Shown: positions 9,392 through 19,894, numbered from the stretch's first letter. The stretch: 64,000 nt of DNA from JAFEDN01 sp963697455 (GCA_963697455.1 CAVOOI010000017.1:62001-126000), one strand, 5' to 3'. A program made the numbers and translations. The notes: generated by a model not told the origin, from the letters alone.

Positions 9392-10651
9392 TCACCTAGG
9401 GGTTAAATACGGCGACCAAGCAGGTTCTTGCATCGTGCCAGCTCGCGCCGGTAAATGCAATTTCATTCTTCCATCAGTTGAAACCACCGCTAAAATACCA
9501 CGTCCCTGATATTGCGTAGCATATAACACCATTTTTCCATTGGGCGCAAGACTTGGCGACTCTTCTGAGCCACTATTTGTTAAAACTTGTAATTCACCAG
9601 TGCTCAAATCCTGTTTTGCAATACCAAAAATATTACTTTCACGATGCATAAAGATCATCGTTTTCGCATCCGGCCCCAAAGAAGCCCGCGCATTATAATT
9701 ACCTTGATAGGTTAGACGCGTGACTTTGGCTGAAGCAAAATCGTAACGGTAAATTTGTGGCGAGCCTCCTCGATCAGAAGTGAAGATGAGAGATCGCCCA
9801 TCCGCCAGCCAGCGTGGCTCGGTATCAATCGAATAGCCATCCGTTAATTGCCGTAACTGCAAGCTCGCTAAATCAATAATATAAATTTTAGGATTATCAG
9901 TTTTAGTCAATACCACCGCCATCTGTGAGCCATCCGGGGAAAAGGTGGGAGCGCCGTTAATCCCATCAAAGCTGGTGATGAGGCGGCGGCTGCCCGTGAG
10001 CAAATTTTGTAAATAAATGGATGCGCGGTTATTTTCAAACGAAACATAAGCGATATTACGGCCATCAGGAGACCATGTCGGCGACATAATTGGCGACGGA
10101 GAAACCAATAAAGTCTGGGGATTAAAACCATCAGCATCCGCTACCTCCAAAGCATAGATAGGAGCAGAATTTCTTGGCCACTGTCTTAAAATATAGGATA
10201 TTTTAGTATTAAAAATACCGCGGACTCCGGTAAGCTGTTCGTAGACTAGGTCACTAATCGTATGTGCCAGTTGGCGCAATTGGGTTTTTTGAACCTGAAA
10301 AACTTTCTTGAATAAAACCGGAGCGCCACCATTCGGAGTGTTAAAAGCTCGCTTCAGTTCGACCGACACGGAATATTGATTTTCTGGCGCCTCGGTGATG
10401 CTGCCTTGGAGTTGGTAGTCGGCGCCGGAAGGCACGATTTGAAATTGGCCGCTATTCCGCAAATCACGGCGCACTATATTATCAACCGTTTCTCCTCCCG
10501 GTGCGATAACGATCGGGCCACTAAAGATTGGCACGGCTAAGGGAATAGCCTGATTTAGACCTTGATTCAGTTCCATGTACAGTTCAGCTTGCGACGGGAT
10601 AGCGAATAACGAAGCTGTTAAAAAAACAATAACGGCAAATATTTTACGCAT
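9392..10651 (-). CDS. tolB: Tol-Pal system protein TolB
   Basis: 419 aa from ATG 10651 (MRKIFAVIVFL), which gives a clean signal peptide ending SQA; upstream in-frame ATGs at 10681 and 10726 only add an unlikely extension. The N-terminal domain (GGETVDNIVRRDLRNSGQF) is followed by a six-bladed beta-propeller with repeated SPTWSPDGRNIAYVS-type WD40-like blades. TolB is periplasmic and switches Pal between the outer membrane and peptidoglycan. tolQ, tolR and tolA are not adjacent; tolA is 20 kb away at 31112. Confidence 0.95.
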   Translation of the reverse strand: MRKIFAVIVFLTASLFAIPSQAELYMELNQGLNQAIPLAVPIFSGPIVIAPGGETVDNIVRRDLRNSGQFQIVPSGADYQLQGSITEAPENQYSVSVELKRAFNTPNGGAPVLFKKVFQVQKTQLRQLAHTISDLVYEQLTGVRGIFNTKISYILRQWPRNSAPIYALEVADADGFNPQTLLVSPSPIMSPTWSPDGRNIAYVSFENNRASIYLQNLLTGSRRLITSFDGINGAPTFSPDGSQMAVVLTKTDNPKIYIIDLASLQLRQLTDGYSIDTEPRWLADGRSLIFTSDRGGSPQIYRYDFASAKVTRLTYQGNYNARASLGPDAKTMIFMHRESNIFGIAKQDLSTGELQVLTNSGSEESPSLAPNGKMVLYATQYQGRGILAVVSTDGRMKLHLPARAGTMQEPAWSPYLTPR

Positions 10652-10737
10652 ATTAATTTTTCGATAAATAAAAGTTTTCATACTGGGCATGTTAACGACT
10701 ATTGGCCTAATTTTCAAGGAATACAAAGAGTAATTCT

Positions 10738-10764
10738 GTCATTCCCGCCTGCGCGGGGAATGAC
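10738..10764. repeat. Short palindromic element of the ATTCCCGC type
   Basis: GTCATTCCCGCCTGCG and CGGGGAATGAC form a near-perfect palindrome. The same ends (ATTCCCGCC / GCGCGGGAAT) occur as the outer arms of the repeat at 47808-47979, so it is probably a solo end of the same dispersed family. It lies upstream of tolB and of the polysaccharide locus. Confidence 0.55.
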
Positions 10765-10874
10765 AAACCAACCCCAGGGCTTCCGGCAATATCCACCCGG
10801 ATGTCATATTGACAAAACCTTCTCACCCAGGAAGAATCTAGTCGTGTTTGCAACCAGACTCGAATGTACCTTCT

Positions 10875-11314
10875 ATGATTCAAAGCATTCTTATTGTTTG
10901 CACGGCAAATATTTGCAGAAGCCCATTAGCTGAAGCTCTTTTTTTTCAAAAAATGACTCAGGCCGGGCTAAACACGCGAGTTAGTTCCGCCGGCATCGCT
11001 GCGCTCAGCGGCCGGCTGACCCTACAGTGCAACAATTACTATTGGCAAAAGGTATTGATATCTCTGCACACAGAGCCCGTCAAGTTACGTCACAATTACT
11101 ATTAGCGTCAGATCTTATTTTGGTCATGGAGTCATGGCAGCAGCAAAATATCCATGATATGCTATCGGCTACTTATGGCAGAGTGCAGTGTTTAGGCCGC
11201 TGGGGAGGGTATGAAATACCCGATCCTTTTAGAGGCCCTCTAGCAGAGTTTACCAACATTTCTCTGATGATCGAACAAGCAACCAAGGATTGGTTATGCC
11301 GAATATTGCTTTAA
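10875..11314 (+). pseudogene. Low-molecular-weight protein-tyrosine phosphatase (Wzb-like), frameshifted
   Basis: The first 45 residues hold the P-loop CTANICRS (CX5R) and SSAGIAAL of a Wzb/Etp-type phosphatase, the enzyme that dephosphorylates the Wzc kinase. Near 11011-11020 the frame shifts; the next frame continues with QQLLLAKGIDISAHRARQ and ends with DPFRGPLAEF, which contains the conserved DP of the general-acid loop. The net change is one base, or four, missing. ATG 10875 fits the family start. It is the first gene of the polysaccharide operon and overlaps wza. Confidence 0.82.
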
Positions 11315-12192
11315 ATTGCTATGGAGTTTTCATCCTCTTGCTGCGGGGGTTTTTATTTGGCGCTCTAATTTTATTAGCAGGATGCGATCATATTACTCCC
11401 GGCACGCGCATGAATACAGCCCCCATGATCAAGACACCCGCTGATGACCTACGGGTGGCGCCACTGTTAATTCCTATTACCGCCGCATTAATTCGTAATC
11501 AACAACATTTTGATTCACCTTATCGCTATTATGTTCAGCCACAAGATATCATTAATATCCAAGTCTGGAATCACCCTGAATTTAACGTTCCTTCAGTTCA
11601 AACGCCTGATTCCCCACAAGCCAATGATCTTCAGCAAAATCTTATCTTGCAACAAAGCGTCAACGCCGGTACGTATGGTTATGGCTATTTAGTTGGACCT
11701 GAGGGAAAGTTATTTTTCCCTATGGTGGGTAATATTTCCGTATCCGATCTCACTGTTGAGCAGATCCGTAAGCGGCTTACTATCCATCTCACCGGTTATA
11801 TACGTGATCCGCAAGTACAAGTACGGGTAACTTCTTTTCGCAGTCAAAAAATATATGTCATGGGGGAAGTGCTTAAACCAGGGATTCAAGCGATCACCGA
11901 TACCCCCCTCACTATTACTGATGCTATCTCCATGGCAGGAGGAGCTAACGAAGCGACGTCAGATCCCGCCCATATTTATGTGATCAGAGGATCTATATAT
12001 AGACCTACAGTCTTTTGGTTGAATGCTAAATCTCCCGACTCACTTATTTTAGGATCTAATTTTCAACTGAAATCACATGATATTGTTTATGTTTCCACAG
12101 CAGATGTGGTTCGTTGGAATCGAGTGGTCAGTCAAATATTGCCGACAATTGAAACTATTTGGTACACCAATTCTTTAATAACCAATAAATAA
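11296..12192 (+). CDS. wza: Polysaccharide export outer-membrane lipoprotein Wza
   Basis: 298 aa from ATG 11296. A signal sequence ends in the lipobox LLAGC. A Poly_export domain begins at YRYYVQPQDIINIQVWNHPE, interrupted by an insert of about 40 residues, and continues as VGPEGKLFFPMVGNISV; an SLBB domain starts at KIYVMGEVLKPG. Wza octamers form the outer-membrane channel for capsule or exopolysaccharide and work with Wzc. The 3' end is 15 bp before wzc. Confidence 0.92.
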   Translation: MPNIALNCYGVFILLLRGFLFGALILLAGCDHITPGTRMNTAPMIKTPADDLRVAPLLIPITAALIRNQQHFDSPYRYYVQPQDIINIQVWNHPEFNVPSVQTPDSPQANDLQQNLILQQSVNAGTYGYGYLVGPEGKLFFPMVGNISVSDLTVEQIRKRLTIHLTGYIRDPQVQVRVTSFRSQKIYVMGEVLKPGIQAITDTPLTITDAISMAGGANEATSDPAHIYVIRGSIYRPTVFWLNAKSPDSLILGSNFQLKSHDIVYVSTADVVRWNRVVSQILPTIETIWYTNSLITNK

Positions 12193-12207
12193 TCGGGAAA
12201 TCATTCA

Positions 12208-14463
12208 ATGAAGAAAAGCCAAAACTCACAATCGCAAGACTCGTATATTCAACAAACTGAACGAAATGAAATTGACTTGCGCTCTTTCTTATTATTATTA
12301 AATGAAAATAAGCTGCTCATCGCTCTAGTATCTGGCGTGCTTTTTTGCTGCAGTTTATTATATTTTTATCTTAAACCGCGACAATACGAAAGCAATGCTT
12401 TAATTCAAGTCGAAAATAAAGCGAACAATTTGGGCGAATTCGACAGCCTCCCTAAACTCTTTGATGTGAGCGCTTCTCCCAGCGATATTCAAAAGGCCTT
12501 GATGGATTCTCGATTTATACTAGAGCCGGTGATTGAAAAACTTAATTTGAATATCACCGCAAAGCCTCATTATTTTCCAGTTCTCGGAGCCTTTGTCGAT
12601 AAGAACACTCAGGCCGAAGATAGACCACTTACAAAACCTTGGCTGGGCTTATCTCGATTTGCGTGGGGTGGTGAAAAAATAAAAATTACCCAAATGGATC
12701 TTCCAGCTGCTTATATGGGAAAAAACTTCCAGCTGGTGGCCGGAAAAAACGATCACTATCAATTATATGACACGCAGCATAAATTAATTCTCACAGGAAA
12801 TGTAGGCGAACTGGCAAAGTCCAAACCTGATCAGCCCATCAAAATGAGTATTTTAGTTTCTGCGCTGCAAGCTAACCCCGGAGCGGAATTTACAATTCAG
12901 CATAATTTCGTCAATGACATTATAAATCAATTACAAAAAAAATTGTCCATTGTTGAAGCGGGGTCTTCAGATCAGCTCAATATTAAAACTGGAATTTTGA
13001 AAATATCTTTAATTGACACTAACCCGGCTCAATTATCTGCGATTGTGAACATGATCACCAGGGTTGCTCTACAGGAAGATACTAAAAATAAAACTTTGGA
13101 AGCAGCTAAAACTTTAGATTTTTTAAATAAACAATTACCCGAAGTTAAAAATGCTTTAAACCAAGCTGAAATAGCCTTGAATGATTATCGAGCTAAAAAC
13201 GGCAAATTAAATTTAAGTGTAGAAATTCAGTTGTTGTTGACCCAAGCCACAGATATTGAAAAACAAATCGGCGAAACACGATTAAAAAAAGAAGAGCTAT
13301 TACAATATTACACCCCCAGACATCCTTTCGTTCTTGAATTAGATTCTCGTGAAAAAAAATTACGTGAAGAATTAACAGAATTACAAGGAACTATGAAAAA
13401 ATTACCAGCGGAAGATCAAATTGCGCTGAGCTTGGCTCGGGATGTTAAAGTGAAAAATGAATTATACATGAATTTATCTAAGAAAATGCAGGAATTGCAA
13501 GTGATAGCAGCAGGTACCGTTAGCGATATTCGTATTTTATCTTTTGCTAAAAACCCTGATAAGCCCTTACCGGAACAACTTGGCATAAAATTAATAGGAT
13601 CATTATTTATTGCTATCGGATTGAGTGTTTTAATCTCTTTAATTCGCAGAGCCTTACATCGAAAAATCCAAGACCCTCGCTGGATAGAGCAAAACTTAAA
13701 TATAAACATCGCCGCCATTATTCCTTTTAGTAAGAAACAAAGTAATACTAATCGATTGATCAGCAAAGGCTTGAATAACGAATTAAATATTTTAGCTTTT
13801 ACTGCACCTCATGATTTATCCGTTGAAGCACTACGAAGTTTACGAACCCATCTTCAATTTAGTTCACAGCTTACCGCAAATAATATCATTGCAATCACGG
13901 GCATCAGTCCCGGAGTGGGTAAATCATTTGTAACGAGTAATTTTGCTTATTTGTTGGCAGAAGCGGGTAAACGAACCTTATTGATTGATAGTGATATTCG
14001 CCGCGGCTGCGTTAATCGCTATTTCAATGTAAAGAAATCACCAGGATTAAGTGAATTTTTGGCGGGTTCAGCATCAGCATTACAAGTAATTCAAAGTTTT
14101 ACGCATCCAAATCTCGACATCCTAGCCTCTGGAAATGCGATGAGTAAATCCGCAGAATTATTAAGTAATGATCGATTCGATGATTTAATTGCGCTGGTTT
14201 CCCAAAAATATGATTTTATAATATTTGATACTGCTCCGATTCTGGCCGTAACCGATGGTGTCATCGTTGCCAAAAAAGCCCATATTAATTTTTTACTGAT
14301 AGGATCTGGTATGCACCATGCTGAAGAAATTGAATTTGCGATTAAACGATTAAATACAAATATGATCAAAATTCACGGAGTCATTCATAATAATCTTTAC
14401 CAAGAAGCTGGGGCTTATGGAAAATATCAGTATCGATATTATTATGATTATGAAAAAGTTTAA
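12208..14463 (+). CDS. wzc: Polysaccharide co-polymerase and tyrosine autokinase Wzc
   Basis: 751 aa. The N-terminal Wzz-type domain has a first membrane helix near residues 35-52, a periplasmic coiled-coil stretch (about 290-430) and a second helix near 460-480 following PDKPLPEQLG. The cytoplasmic BY-kinase has Walker A GISPGVGKS (near 565), Walker A' LLIDSDIRRG (near 591) and Walker B FIIFDTAP (near 670). The C-terminus is tyrosine-rich (YGKYQYRYYYDYEKV), the autophosphorylation cluster. It controls chain length and export. Confidence 0.94.
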   Translation: MKKSQNSQSQDSYIQQTERNEIDLRSFLLLLNENKLLIALVSGVLFCCSLLYFYLKPRQYESNALIQVENKANNLGEFDSLPKLFDVSASPSDIQKALMDSRFILEPVIEKLNLNITAKPHYFPVLGAFVDKNTQAEDRPLTKPWLGLSRFAWGGEKIKITQMDLPAAYMGKNFQLVAGKNDHYQLYDTQHKLILTGNVGELAKSKPDQPIKMSILVSALQANPGAEFTIQHNFVNDIINQLQKKLSIVEAGSSDQLNIKTGILKISLIDTNPAQLSAIVNMITRVALQEDTKNKTLEAAKTLDFLNKQLPEVKNALNQAEIALNDYRAKNGKLNLSVEIQLLLTQATDIEKQIGETRLKKEELLQYYTPRHPFVLELDSREKKLREELTELQGTMKKLPAEDQIALSLARDVKVKNELYMNLSKKMQELQVIAAGTVSDIRILSFAKNPDKPLPEQLGIKLIGSLFIAIGLSVLISLIRRALHRKIQDPRWIEQNLNINIAAIIPFSKKQSNTNRLISKGLNNELNILAFTAPHDLSVEALRSLRTHLQFSSQLTANNIIAITGISPGVGKSFVTSNFAYLLAEAGKRTLLIDSDIRRGCVNRYFNVKKSPGLSEFLAGSASALQVIQSFTHPNLDILASGNAMSKSAELLSNDRFDDLIALVSQKYDFIIFDTAPILAVTDGVIVAKKAHINFLLIGSGMHHAEEIEFAIKRLNTNMIKIHGVIHNNLYQEAGAYGKYQYRYYYDYEKV

Positions 14464-14487
14464 CCACATTTTTTCTGGGGGAGGGTA

Positions 14488-16185
14488 ATGAAAATAAATC
14501 AGAATTACGTTTTCAGTATTTATCCTTTATCGCCCGAATTCCAAAATAAAATAGAAAAATCTTTAGGTGCGATTCCTATTTATCTTCTACTATCGGAATT
14601 ACATCAGAAATCTTTGTGGCAATTGTGGCGCTTATTAAGAAGTTTGCGAGCCGACCAACTCCTGTTACCGATTGAATACACCAATATCCAATTATTTTTG
14701 CCTCTGCTCAGAGTGCTCTCATTACCTATGCGCGTAAACAGAATTTTAATCGCTCACCCTGATGGTTCTCTCACCCCTACCCCAAAATTCAAAGCTCTGC
14801 TCGCTATTGGTCGTCTATTCATCCAAACTGCCTTGTTTTCTTGTTCTTATCTTCGCTGCCGTGCGGAAATACCTAAACTGTCGCATCAGCATAATGAGCC
14901 ATATCCTTTAAATGCTAATAATGGCGTATTGTATATTGATGCGACAATATGGATGGGACCTAAAGCGGGTGGTTGCGTCGGGCATATTTGCGGAGTAGCC
15001 AATGCCTTGAGCATTCATAAATACCAAGTTGACTATGCCGCTGAAGGACGATTGCCCCCCCTAACTGATCAAATTGGTTTTATAAAAATTAACTTGCCGC
15101 AATTATTTACTTTTCCAACTGAATTTAATCGCTTTCATTTAAGTAATCGAATGGCCAATCAACTTTCTAAAATCGACAGCTTACCCTATCAATTTATCTA
15201 TCAACGTATGTCGGTAGAAAATTATGCTGGGGTTAAATTATCAAGATTATTAAAAATTCCGCTGGTACTCGAATACAACAGCCCCTTAGTATGGATCACC
15301 GATCACTGGGGGGATAAATTACATAAATTAAAATTCAAAAAACTAGCACTGCAGTGCGAGGAAGTCTGCATCAAGCACGCTCACCTAATCGTCACTATCT
15401 CTGAGGCTTCTAAAGATGCGTTGATTCAATCCGGCGTCTCTCCCAAAAAAATTGTTTGCTACCCTAATTGCATTGATCCTACTATTTTCGATCCTCAGCG
15501 ATTCTCATCTATGCACAACGCGGCTTTGCGCAATCAACTCAATATCCCGGCAAAATCTATCGTCATCACTTTTATCGGCACCTTTGGTGAATGGCATGGT
15601 GTCGATATCCTGGCTTTAGCTATTCGCAATCTCTTGGATAATCATGCTGCATTTCTACAGCCGCATTCCGTACGCTTCTTACTGATCGGCAATGGCGCTA
15701 AAATGCCTTTGGTAAAAGGCATTTTAGAGCAGGCCCCCTATAAAGATCATGTCATCTTTACCGGCCTGGTCAGCCAGGAGCAAGCTCCGGCTTACCTGGC
15801 TATTTCAGATATATTTTTGTCACCACATATACCTAATCGCGATGGTAGCCGCTTTTTCGGTTCACCCACTAAATTATTCGAATATATGGCTATGGAAAAA
15901 CCCATTATCGCATCTAACTTAGAGCAGCTTGGCCAAGTCCTGCAACCGAGTTTGCGCGCTGAAGCATTACCTCAATTTCCCCCAGAAGCTCTTGCCTCAG
16001 AGTTGGCTATTCTAGCTCAGCCGGGACACGTCGAACATATTGTTAACGCTATCTTGTTTCTAATTCAGTTTCCTCAATGGCGTACCTTACTGGGCAAAAA
16101 TGCCAGACAAGAGGTCCTCGCAAAATATACGTGGAGTCAACACGTTAGTTTTATACTAGAAAGACTCAAAATTCTCGCGAAATAA
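14488..16185 (+). CDS. Glycosyltransferase family 4, paralogue A
   Basis: 565 aa. Residues 1-130 form an unusual N-terminal region (SELHQKSLWQLWR, LLPIEYTNIQLFLPLLR) not typical of GT4 enzymes. The GT-B fold follows, with MGPKAGGCVGHICGVANAL at the acceptor side, ITFIGTFGEWHGVD at the start of the donor domain, and FGSPTKLFEYMAMEKPII carrying the EX7E-type donor motif. A GGGGGAGGG-type RBS precedes ATG 14488. Bases 15325-16129 are nearly identical to 20718-21522 in paralogue B. The sugar specificity cannot be read. Confidence 0.85.
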   Translation: MKINQNYVFSIYPLSPEFQNKIEKSLGAIPIYLLLSELHQKSLWQLWRLLRSLRADQLLLPIEYTNIQLFLPLLRVLSLPMRVNRILIAHPDGSLTPTPKFKALLAIGRLFIQTALFSCSYLRCRAEIPKLSHQHNEPYPLNANNGVLYIDATIWMGPKAGGCVGHICGVANALSIHKYQVDYAAEGRLPPLTDQIGFIKINLPQLFTFPTEFNRFHLSNRMANQLSKIDSLPYQFIYQRMSVENYAGVKLSRLLKIPLVLEYNSPLVWITDHWGDKLHKLKFKKLALQCEEVCIKHAHLIVTISEASKDALIQSGVSPKKIVCYPNCIDPTIFDPQRFSSMHNAALRNQLNIPAKSIVITFIGTFGEWHGVDILALAIRNLLDNHAAFLQPHSVRFLLIGNGAKMPLVKGILEQAPYKDHVIFTGLVSQEQAPAYLAISDIFLSPHIPNRDGSRFFGSPTKLFEYMAMEKPIIASNLEQLGQVLQPSLRAEALPQFPPEALASELAILAQPGHVEHIVNAILFLIQFPQWRTLLGKNARQEVLAKYTWSQHVSFILERLKILAK

Positions 16186-16195
16186 AGGATTTAGG

Positions 16196-17380
16196 ATGAA
16201 TATACTTGCTATTTTTGGCACCAGACCTGAAGCCATTAAGATGGTCCCTGTGATCAGAGCTTTACATAAAAACTTCGGTGATAACCACGCCAAAGTATGT
16301 GTGACCGGGCAACATCGCGGTATGCTCGATCAAATTCTGGAGCTATTTGCAATTAAACCGGATTATGATTTAAATATAATGAAAAAAAATCAAAGTCTAG
16401 TTGATATTACCTCACAGATTTTAAAAAAATTACGTGCCGTATTCCAAATATACCGTCCCGATATCGTTTTGGTTCACGGCGATACTACGACTACTTTGGC
16501 AGCTAGTTTAGCAGCATTTTATGAAAAAATAATGGTTGGTCATATTGAAGCCGGATTACGTAGCGATAACATTTATTCCCCTTGGCCAGAAGAATTAAAT
16601 CGACGCATCACTTCTCTTATTTCTGAATATCATTTTGCGCCTACGCAATTAGCCGCAAATAATCTCATTAAAGCCGGCGTTGCAGAAAAAAGAATCAGCA
16701 TCACTGGAAACACCGTAGTCGATACGCTACTCGAAATTCATGATCGACTGCTCAAAGATAATAATTTATCCGCGCAAATGCAACGCGAGTTTGATTTCCT
16801 TGACTCGACTAAAAAACTTATTTTAGTCACCGGTCATCGGCGAGAAAATTTTGGTCAAGCATTTCAAAATATTTGCCATGCAATCGCCAGTCTGTCGACT
16901 TATCCTGGTATAGAGATCGTTTATCCCGTGCATATGAATCCCAATGTTCAAGAACCTGTTAATAAATTATTGAGTAGTTATAAAAATATTCACTTGATAA
17001 AACCGTTAGATTATTTACCTTTTGTTTATTTAATGGGCCGATCCTATTTTATTCTAACCGATTCCGGTGGAATTCAAGAGGAGGCGCCATCACTGGGCAA
17101 ACCGGTTTTAATCATGCGTGATGTGACTGAACGCATGGAAGGAATCGTGGCCGGCACGGCTAAGTTGGTAGGAACGAATAAGGACAAAATTCTGGCGGAA
17201 GCTATTCATCTTCTAGAAGATCAGGATTATTATCAACAGATGAGCTTAACGCACAATCCATATGGAGATGGTAAAGCCTCGGAACGCATTCTAAACAAGT
17301 TAATAGAATTAGCGGGCGCTCAACAATCTTCAATGGACAAGCTGATTTATGTTCCGCAAATCGCGGGCCTAAGACCGTGA
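16196..17380 (+). CDS. wecB: UDP-N-acetylglucosamine 2-epimerase (non-hydrolysing)
   Basis: 394 aa. The family signature starts at FGTRPEAIKMVPVI, with VHGDTTTTLAASLAAF, IEAGLRSDNIYSPWPEE and TDSGGIQEEAPSLGKP in the expected places. It interconverts UDP-GlcNAc and UDP-ManNAc, the first step to ManNAc uronic acid. The matching dehydrogenase gene wecC lies at 26957-28204 on the other strand of the same locus. Start ATG 16196 is 10 bases after the preceding glycosyltransferase stop. Confidence 0.94.
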   Translation: MNILAIFGTRPEAIKMVPVIRALHKNFGDNHAKVCVTGQHRGMLDQILELFAIKPDYDLNIMKKNQSLVDITSQILKKLRAVFQIYRPDIVLVHGDTTTTLAASLAAFYEKIMVGHIEAGLRSDNIYSPWPEELNRRITSLISEYHFAPTQLAANNLIKAGVAEKRISITGNTVVDTLLEIHDRLLKDNNLSAQMQREFDFLDSTKKLILVTGHRRENFGQAFQNICHAIASLSTYPGIEIVYPVHMNPNVQEPVNKLLSSYKNIHLIKPLDYLPFVYLMGRSYFILTDSGGIQEEAPSLGKPVLIMRDVTERMEGIVAGTAKLVGTNKDKILAEAIHLLEDQDYYQQMSLTHNPYGDGKASERILNKLIELAGAQQSSMDKLIYVPQIAGLRP

Positions 17381-17412
17381 CTTACGCAATGGAGGCTTCC
17401 TAAGTAGGCATA

Positions 17413-18657
17413 ATGAATATCTTATTTCTAAGTGATAATTTTCCGCCGGAGCATAATGCCTCAGCATCACGAGTATATGAGCAAGCTTGTCACTGGGTGC
17501 AATTAGGCCATCAAGTCACTGTGCTCACTAGCGCCCCTAATTTTCCAGAAGGCAAGCTTTTTCCAGGTTATAAAAATAAATTTTACCAGACAGAAATAAT
17601 GGCAGGAATTCATGTAATCCGTGTAAGAACGTTTATTGCTAGAAATAAAGGATTTTTTTTACGAAGTATTGATTATGCCTCCTATCTTTTCCCAGCAATT
17701 GTCGCTGGGATATTTCACAAAAAAATGGATATTATCATCGCAACCTGCCCCACCCCTTTTGCAGCTTTGGCGGGGTGGGTGCTGAGTATTATCCATAAAA
17801 TACCTTTTGTACTGCAAGTCAGCGACTTATGGCCAGCATCCATCGTTGCAGTTAATGCTATGCGCGAAAGTTTCCTGATCAAACTATTAGAAAAATTGGA
17901 ATTATTTTTATATAGACATGCTAAAAAAATTGTCGTGTTAACATCAGCCTTTAAAGTTAACTTGATAGCGCGAGGAATTAGCCCAGAAAAAATAATTGTC
18001 GTTCTTAATGGAGTTAATTTAGATAAATATTCTCCGAGATCTCGCAATCACGACTTAGCTGCACTCTATCACATTAATTCTGAAGATTTTGTAGCGGGTT
18101 ACCTAGGGACGTTTGGTATGGCACAAGCATTAGAAAATGTCTTATATGCTGCTGAGTTTTTAAACATGCAACCTTCTATCCGTTTTATTCTAGTAGGTAC
18201 GGGAGCCGAACGCGAAAAATTAGAGAATATAGTAAAAGTAAGGTCATTGAATAATGTTTGTATTATAAAGCCCCAACCCAAAGAACTGATGCCTGATTTT
18301 TGGAGTTTATGTGATATTGCAATAGTGCATTTAAAAAATTCACCCACTTTTTCAGAGGTAATTCCTTCAAAATTATTTGAAGCCATGGGTATGGGCATCC
18401 CTATTTTAATTTCAGCGCCCCTCGGAGAAGCCACGGCAATAGTAAGAAAAGAAAATATCGGAGTTGAATTACCACCTGAGGATCCCATTGCTTTAGCAAA
18501 AACCTTGTTGTTCTACAGCTCTGAGAAAAAGAAACTTGCTGAATTTGCTACTAATAGTTTTCTTGCAGCTCAAAATTATAGCCGCGAACGTCAAGCAGTG
18601 ACCACATTAAAGGTATTAAAGGACGCCGTTAGAATATCCCATGATCACAATCTCTAA
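17413..18657 (+). CDS. Glycosyltransferase family 4 (WbuB/WcaI-like)
   Basis: 414 aa. The N-terminus (ILFLSDNFPPEHNASASRVYE) and the acceptor-domain pattern resemble WbuB/WcaI glycosyltransferases. The donor domain begins at GYLGTFGMAQALENV, and SKLFEAMGMGIPILIS carries the EX7E-type motif. It is a cytoplasmic, membrane-associated transferase, and has no close similarity to the paralogues A and B on either side of it. Its stop overlaps the wzx start by 17 bp. Confidence 0.85.
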   Translation: MNILFLSDNFPPEHNASASRVYEQACHWVQLGHQVTVLTSAPNFPEGKLFPGYKNKFYQTEIMAGIHVIRVRTFIARNKGFFLRSIDYASYLFPAIVAGIFHKKMDIIIATCPTPFAALAGWVLSIIHKIPFVLQVSDLWPASIVAVNAMRESFLIKLLEKLELFLYRHAKKIVVLTSAFKVNLIARGISPEKIIVVLNGVNLDKYSPRSRNHDLAALYHINSEDFVAGYLGTFGMAQALENVLYAAEFLNMQPSIRFILVGTGAEREKLENIVKVRSLNNVCIIKPQPKELMPDFWSLCDIAIVHLKNSPTFSEVIPSKLFEAMGMGIPILISAPLGEATAIVRKENIGVELPPEDPIALAKTLLFYSSEKKKLAEFATNSFLAAQNYSRERQAVTTLKVLKDAVRISHDHNL

Positions 18658-19894
18658 GAATTTAATTTTAACCTTAATGACACGGTGCATCACCATGGCC
18701 TCGGGTCTGCTGATCAGCATTTTTACTGCGCACTATTTAGGGCCGAGTGGCCGAGGTGAATATTTTTATGTTAGCACCATTTCAGCCTTATTAGTTCAAT
18801 TCGGCAGCCTTGGCATGCAAGCAAGTAATGTGTACTTGGTCGCGAAAACCAATCGTATAATAGGCAGCTTAGTGACTAATGCGCTTTGGGTTTCGTTTGG
18901 AATCAGCGCAGTTTCAGTTATTAGCATTTATATATTACTTAAATACTACCACCATTCCATCGTTGGAATAGGATTTGTTGCTATCCTGGCGCCCGCTTCA
19001 CTTTTTTATTTGTTAGCCACGAATCTATTAGTAGGTGTTAATAAGATTAAGCATTTCAATCTTTTTCAAATCTGTAGTAGTCTTGCAATCGGTGGTGTGT
19101 TGCTGATGTGCGGAGCTATGCATTTCAGCGTGCAGGGCTTTCTGGCGGCGACTTCTTTAAGCTGGTTAGTTATCGCTTTCTTACTTATTTATGTCATTTC
19201 TCGCGACAATCCCTTACCATTTAAATTTAATTTTAAAGTTTTTTATGACGGATTCTTATTTGGAATAAAAACTTATATAGCCACTTTTTTTTGCATGCTC
19301 ATACTTAAAGGCAATATTTTTTTATTAAAGCAGGTTAGTTCCGTTAGCGAGTTGGGATATTACTCGATTTCCTCACAAATTAATGATTACCTGACCGTTC
19401 TACCAACTATGTGTGCATTATTGTTATTTCCGGAATTGGTGAGAAACGTCCAAGATCGTTGGCAAAGAACCAAGAAAACCTTATGGATGGTAACTATTCT
19501 ACTGATAGTGCTTTATATAATAGTCGCCTTTTCAGCACAATTTATCATTCCCATTATTTTTGGGAAACGATTTTCTCCTTCGATACCTATTCTCTTGTGG
19601 ATGTTACCCGGATCATTTTTTTTAGGAATTATCTCGGTAATATCCCAGTATATTGCATCACACAATTTCCCTAAAGTTCTAGTCGCATTTTGGATCATAG
19701 GATTTTTTATGATGCTGGGATTTAGTTTCTTATTGATTCCAAAATTTTCTGGCGAAGGAGCGGCAGCCAGTTTATCGCTAACCTTTACTCTAGTCTTTAT
19801 AATGGTGTTAGTGCTGGCCCGCCAATATAGCCGGAAAGAGCAAAACAACTCTTCTAATAATATTAACCTGGAGAAGATTAGTGAATTCCAATAA
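18641..19894 (+). CDS. wzx: Oligosaccharide flippase Wzx
   Basis: 417 aa, highly hydrophobic with about 12 predicted membrane segments. The start MITISKNLILTLMTRC leads into the polysaccharide-synthesis MATE-like fold (TAHYLGPSGRGEYFY, the typical LG..G.G...). It should flip lipid-linked repeat units across the inner membrane. ATG 18641 overlaps the upstream glycosyltransferase, and the 3' end overlaps the GTG start of paralogue B by 14 bp. The three genes look like one translationally coupled unit. Confidence 0.88.
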   Translation: MITISKNLILTLMTRCITMASGLLISIFTAHYLGPSGRGEYFYVSTISALLVQFGSLGMQASNVYLVAKTNRIIGSLVTNALWVSFGISAVSVISIYILLKYYHHSIVGIGFVAILAPASLFYLLATNLLVGVNKIKHFNLFQICSSLAIGGVLLMCGAMHFSVQGFLAATSLSWLVIAFLLIYVISRDNPLPFKFNFKVFYDGFLFGIKTYIATFFCMLILKGNIFLLKQVSSVSELGYYSISSQINDYLTVLPTMCALLLFPELVRNVQDRWQRTKKTLWMVTILLIVLYIIVAFSAQFIIPIIFGKRFSPSIPILLWMLPGSFFLGIISVISQYIASHNFPKVLVAFWIIGFFMMLGFSFLLIPKFSGEGAAASLSLTFTLVFIMVLVLARQYSRKEQNNSSNNINLEKISEFQ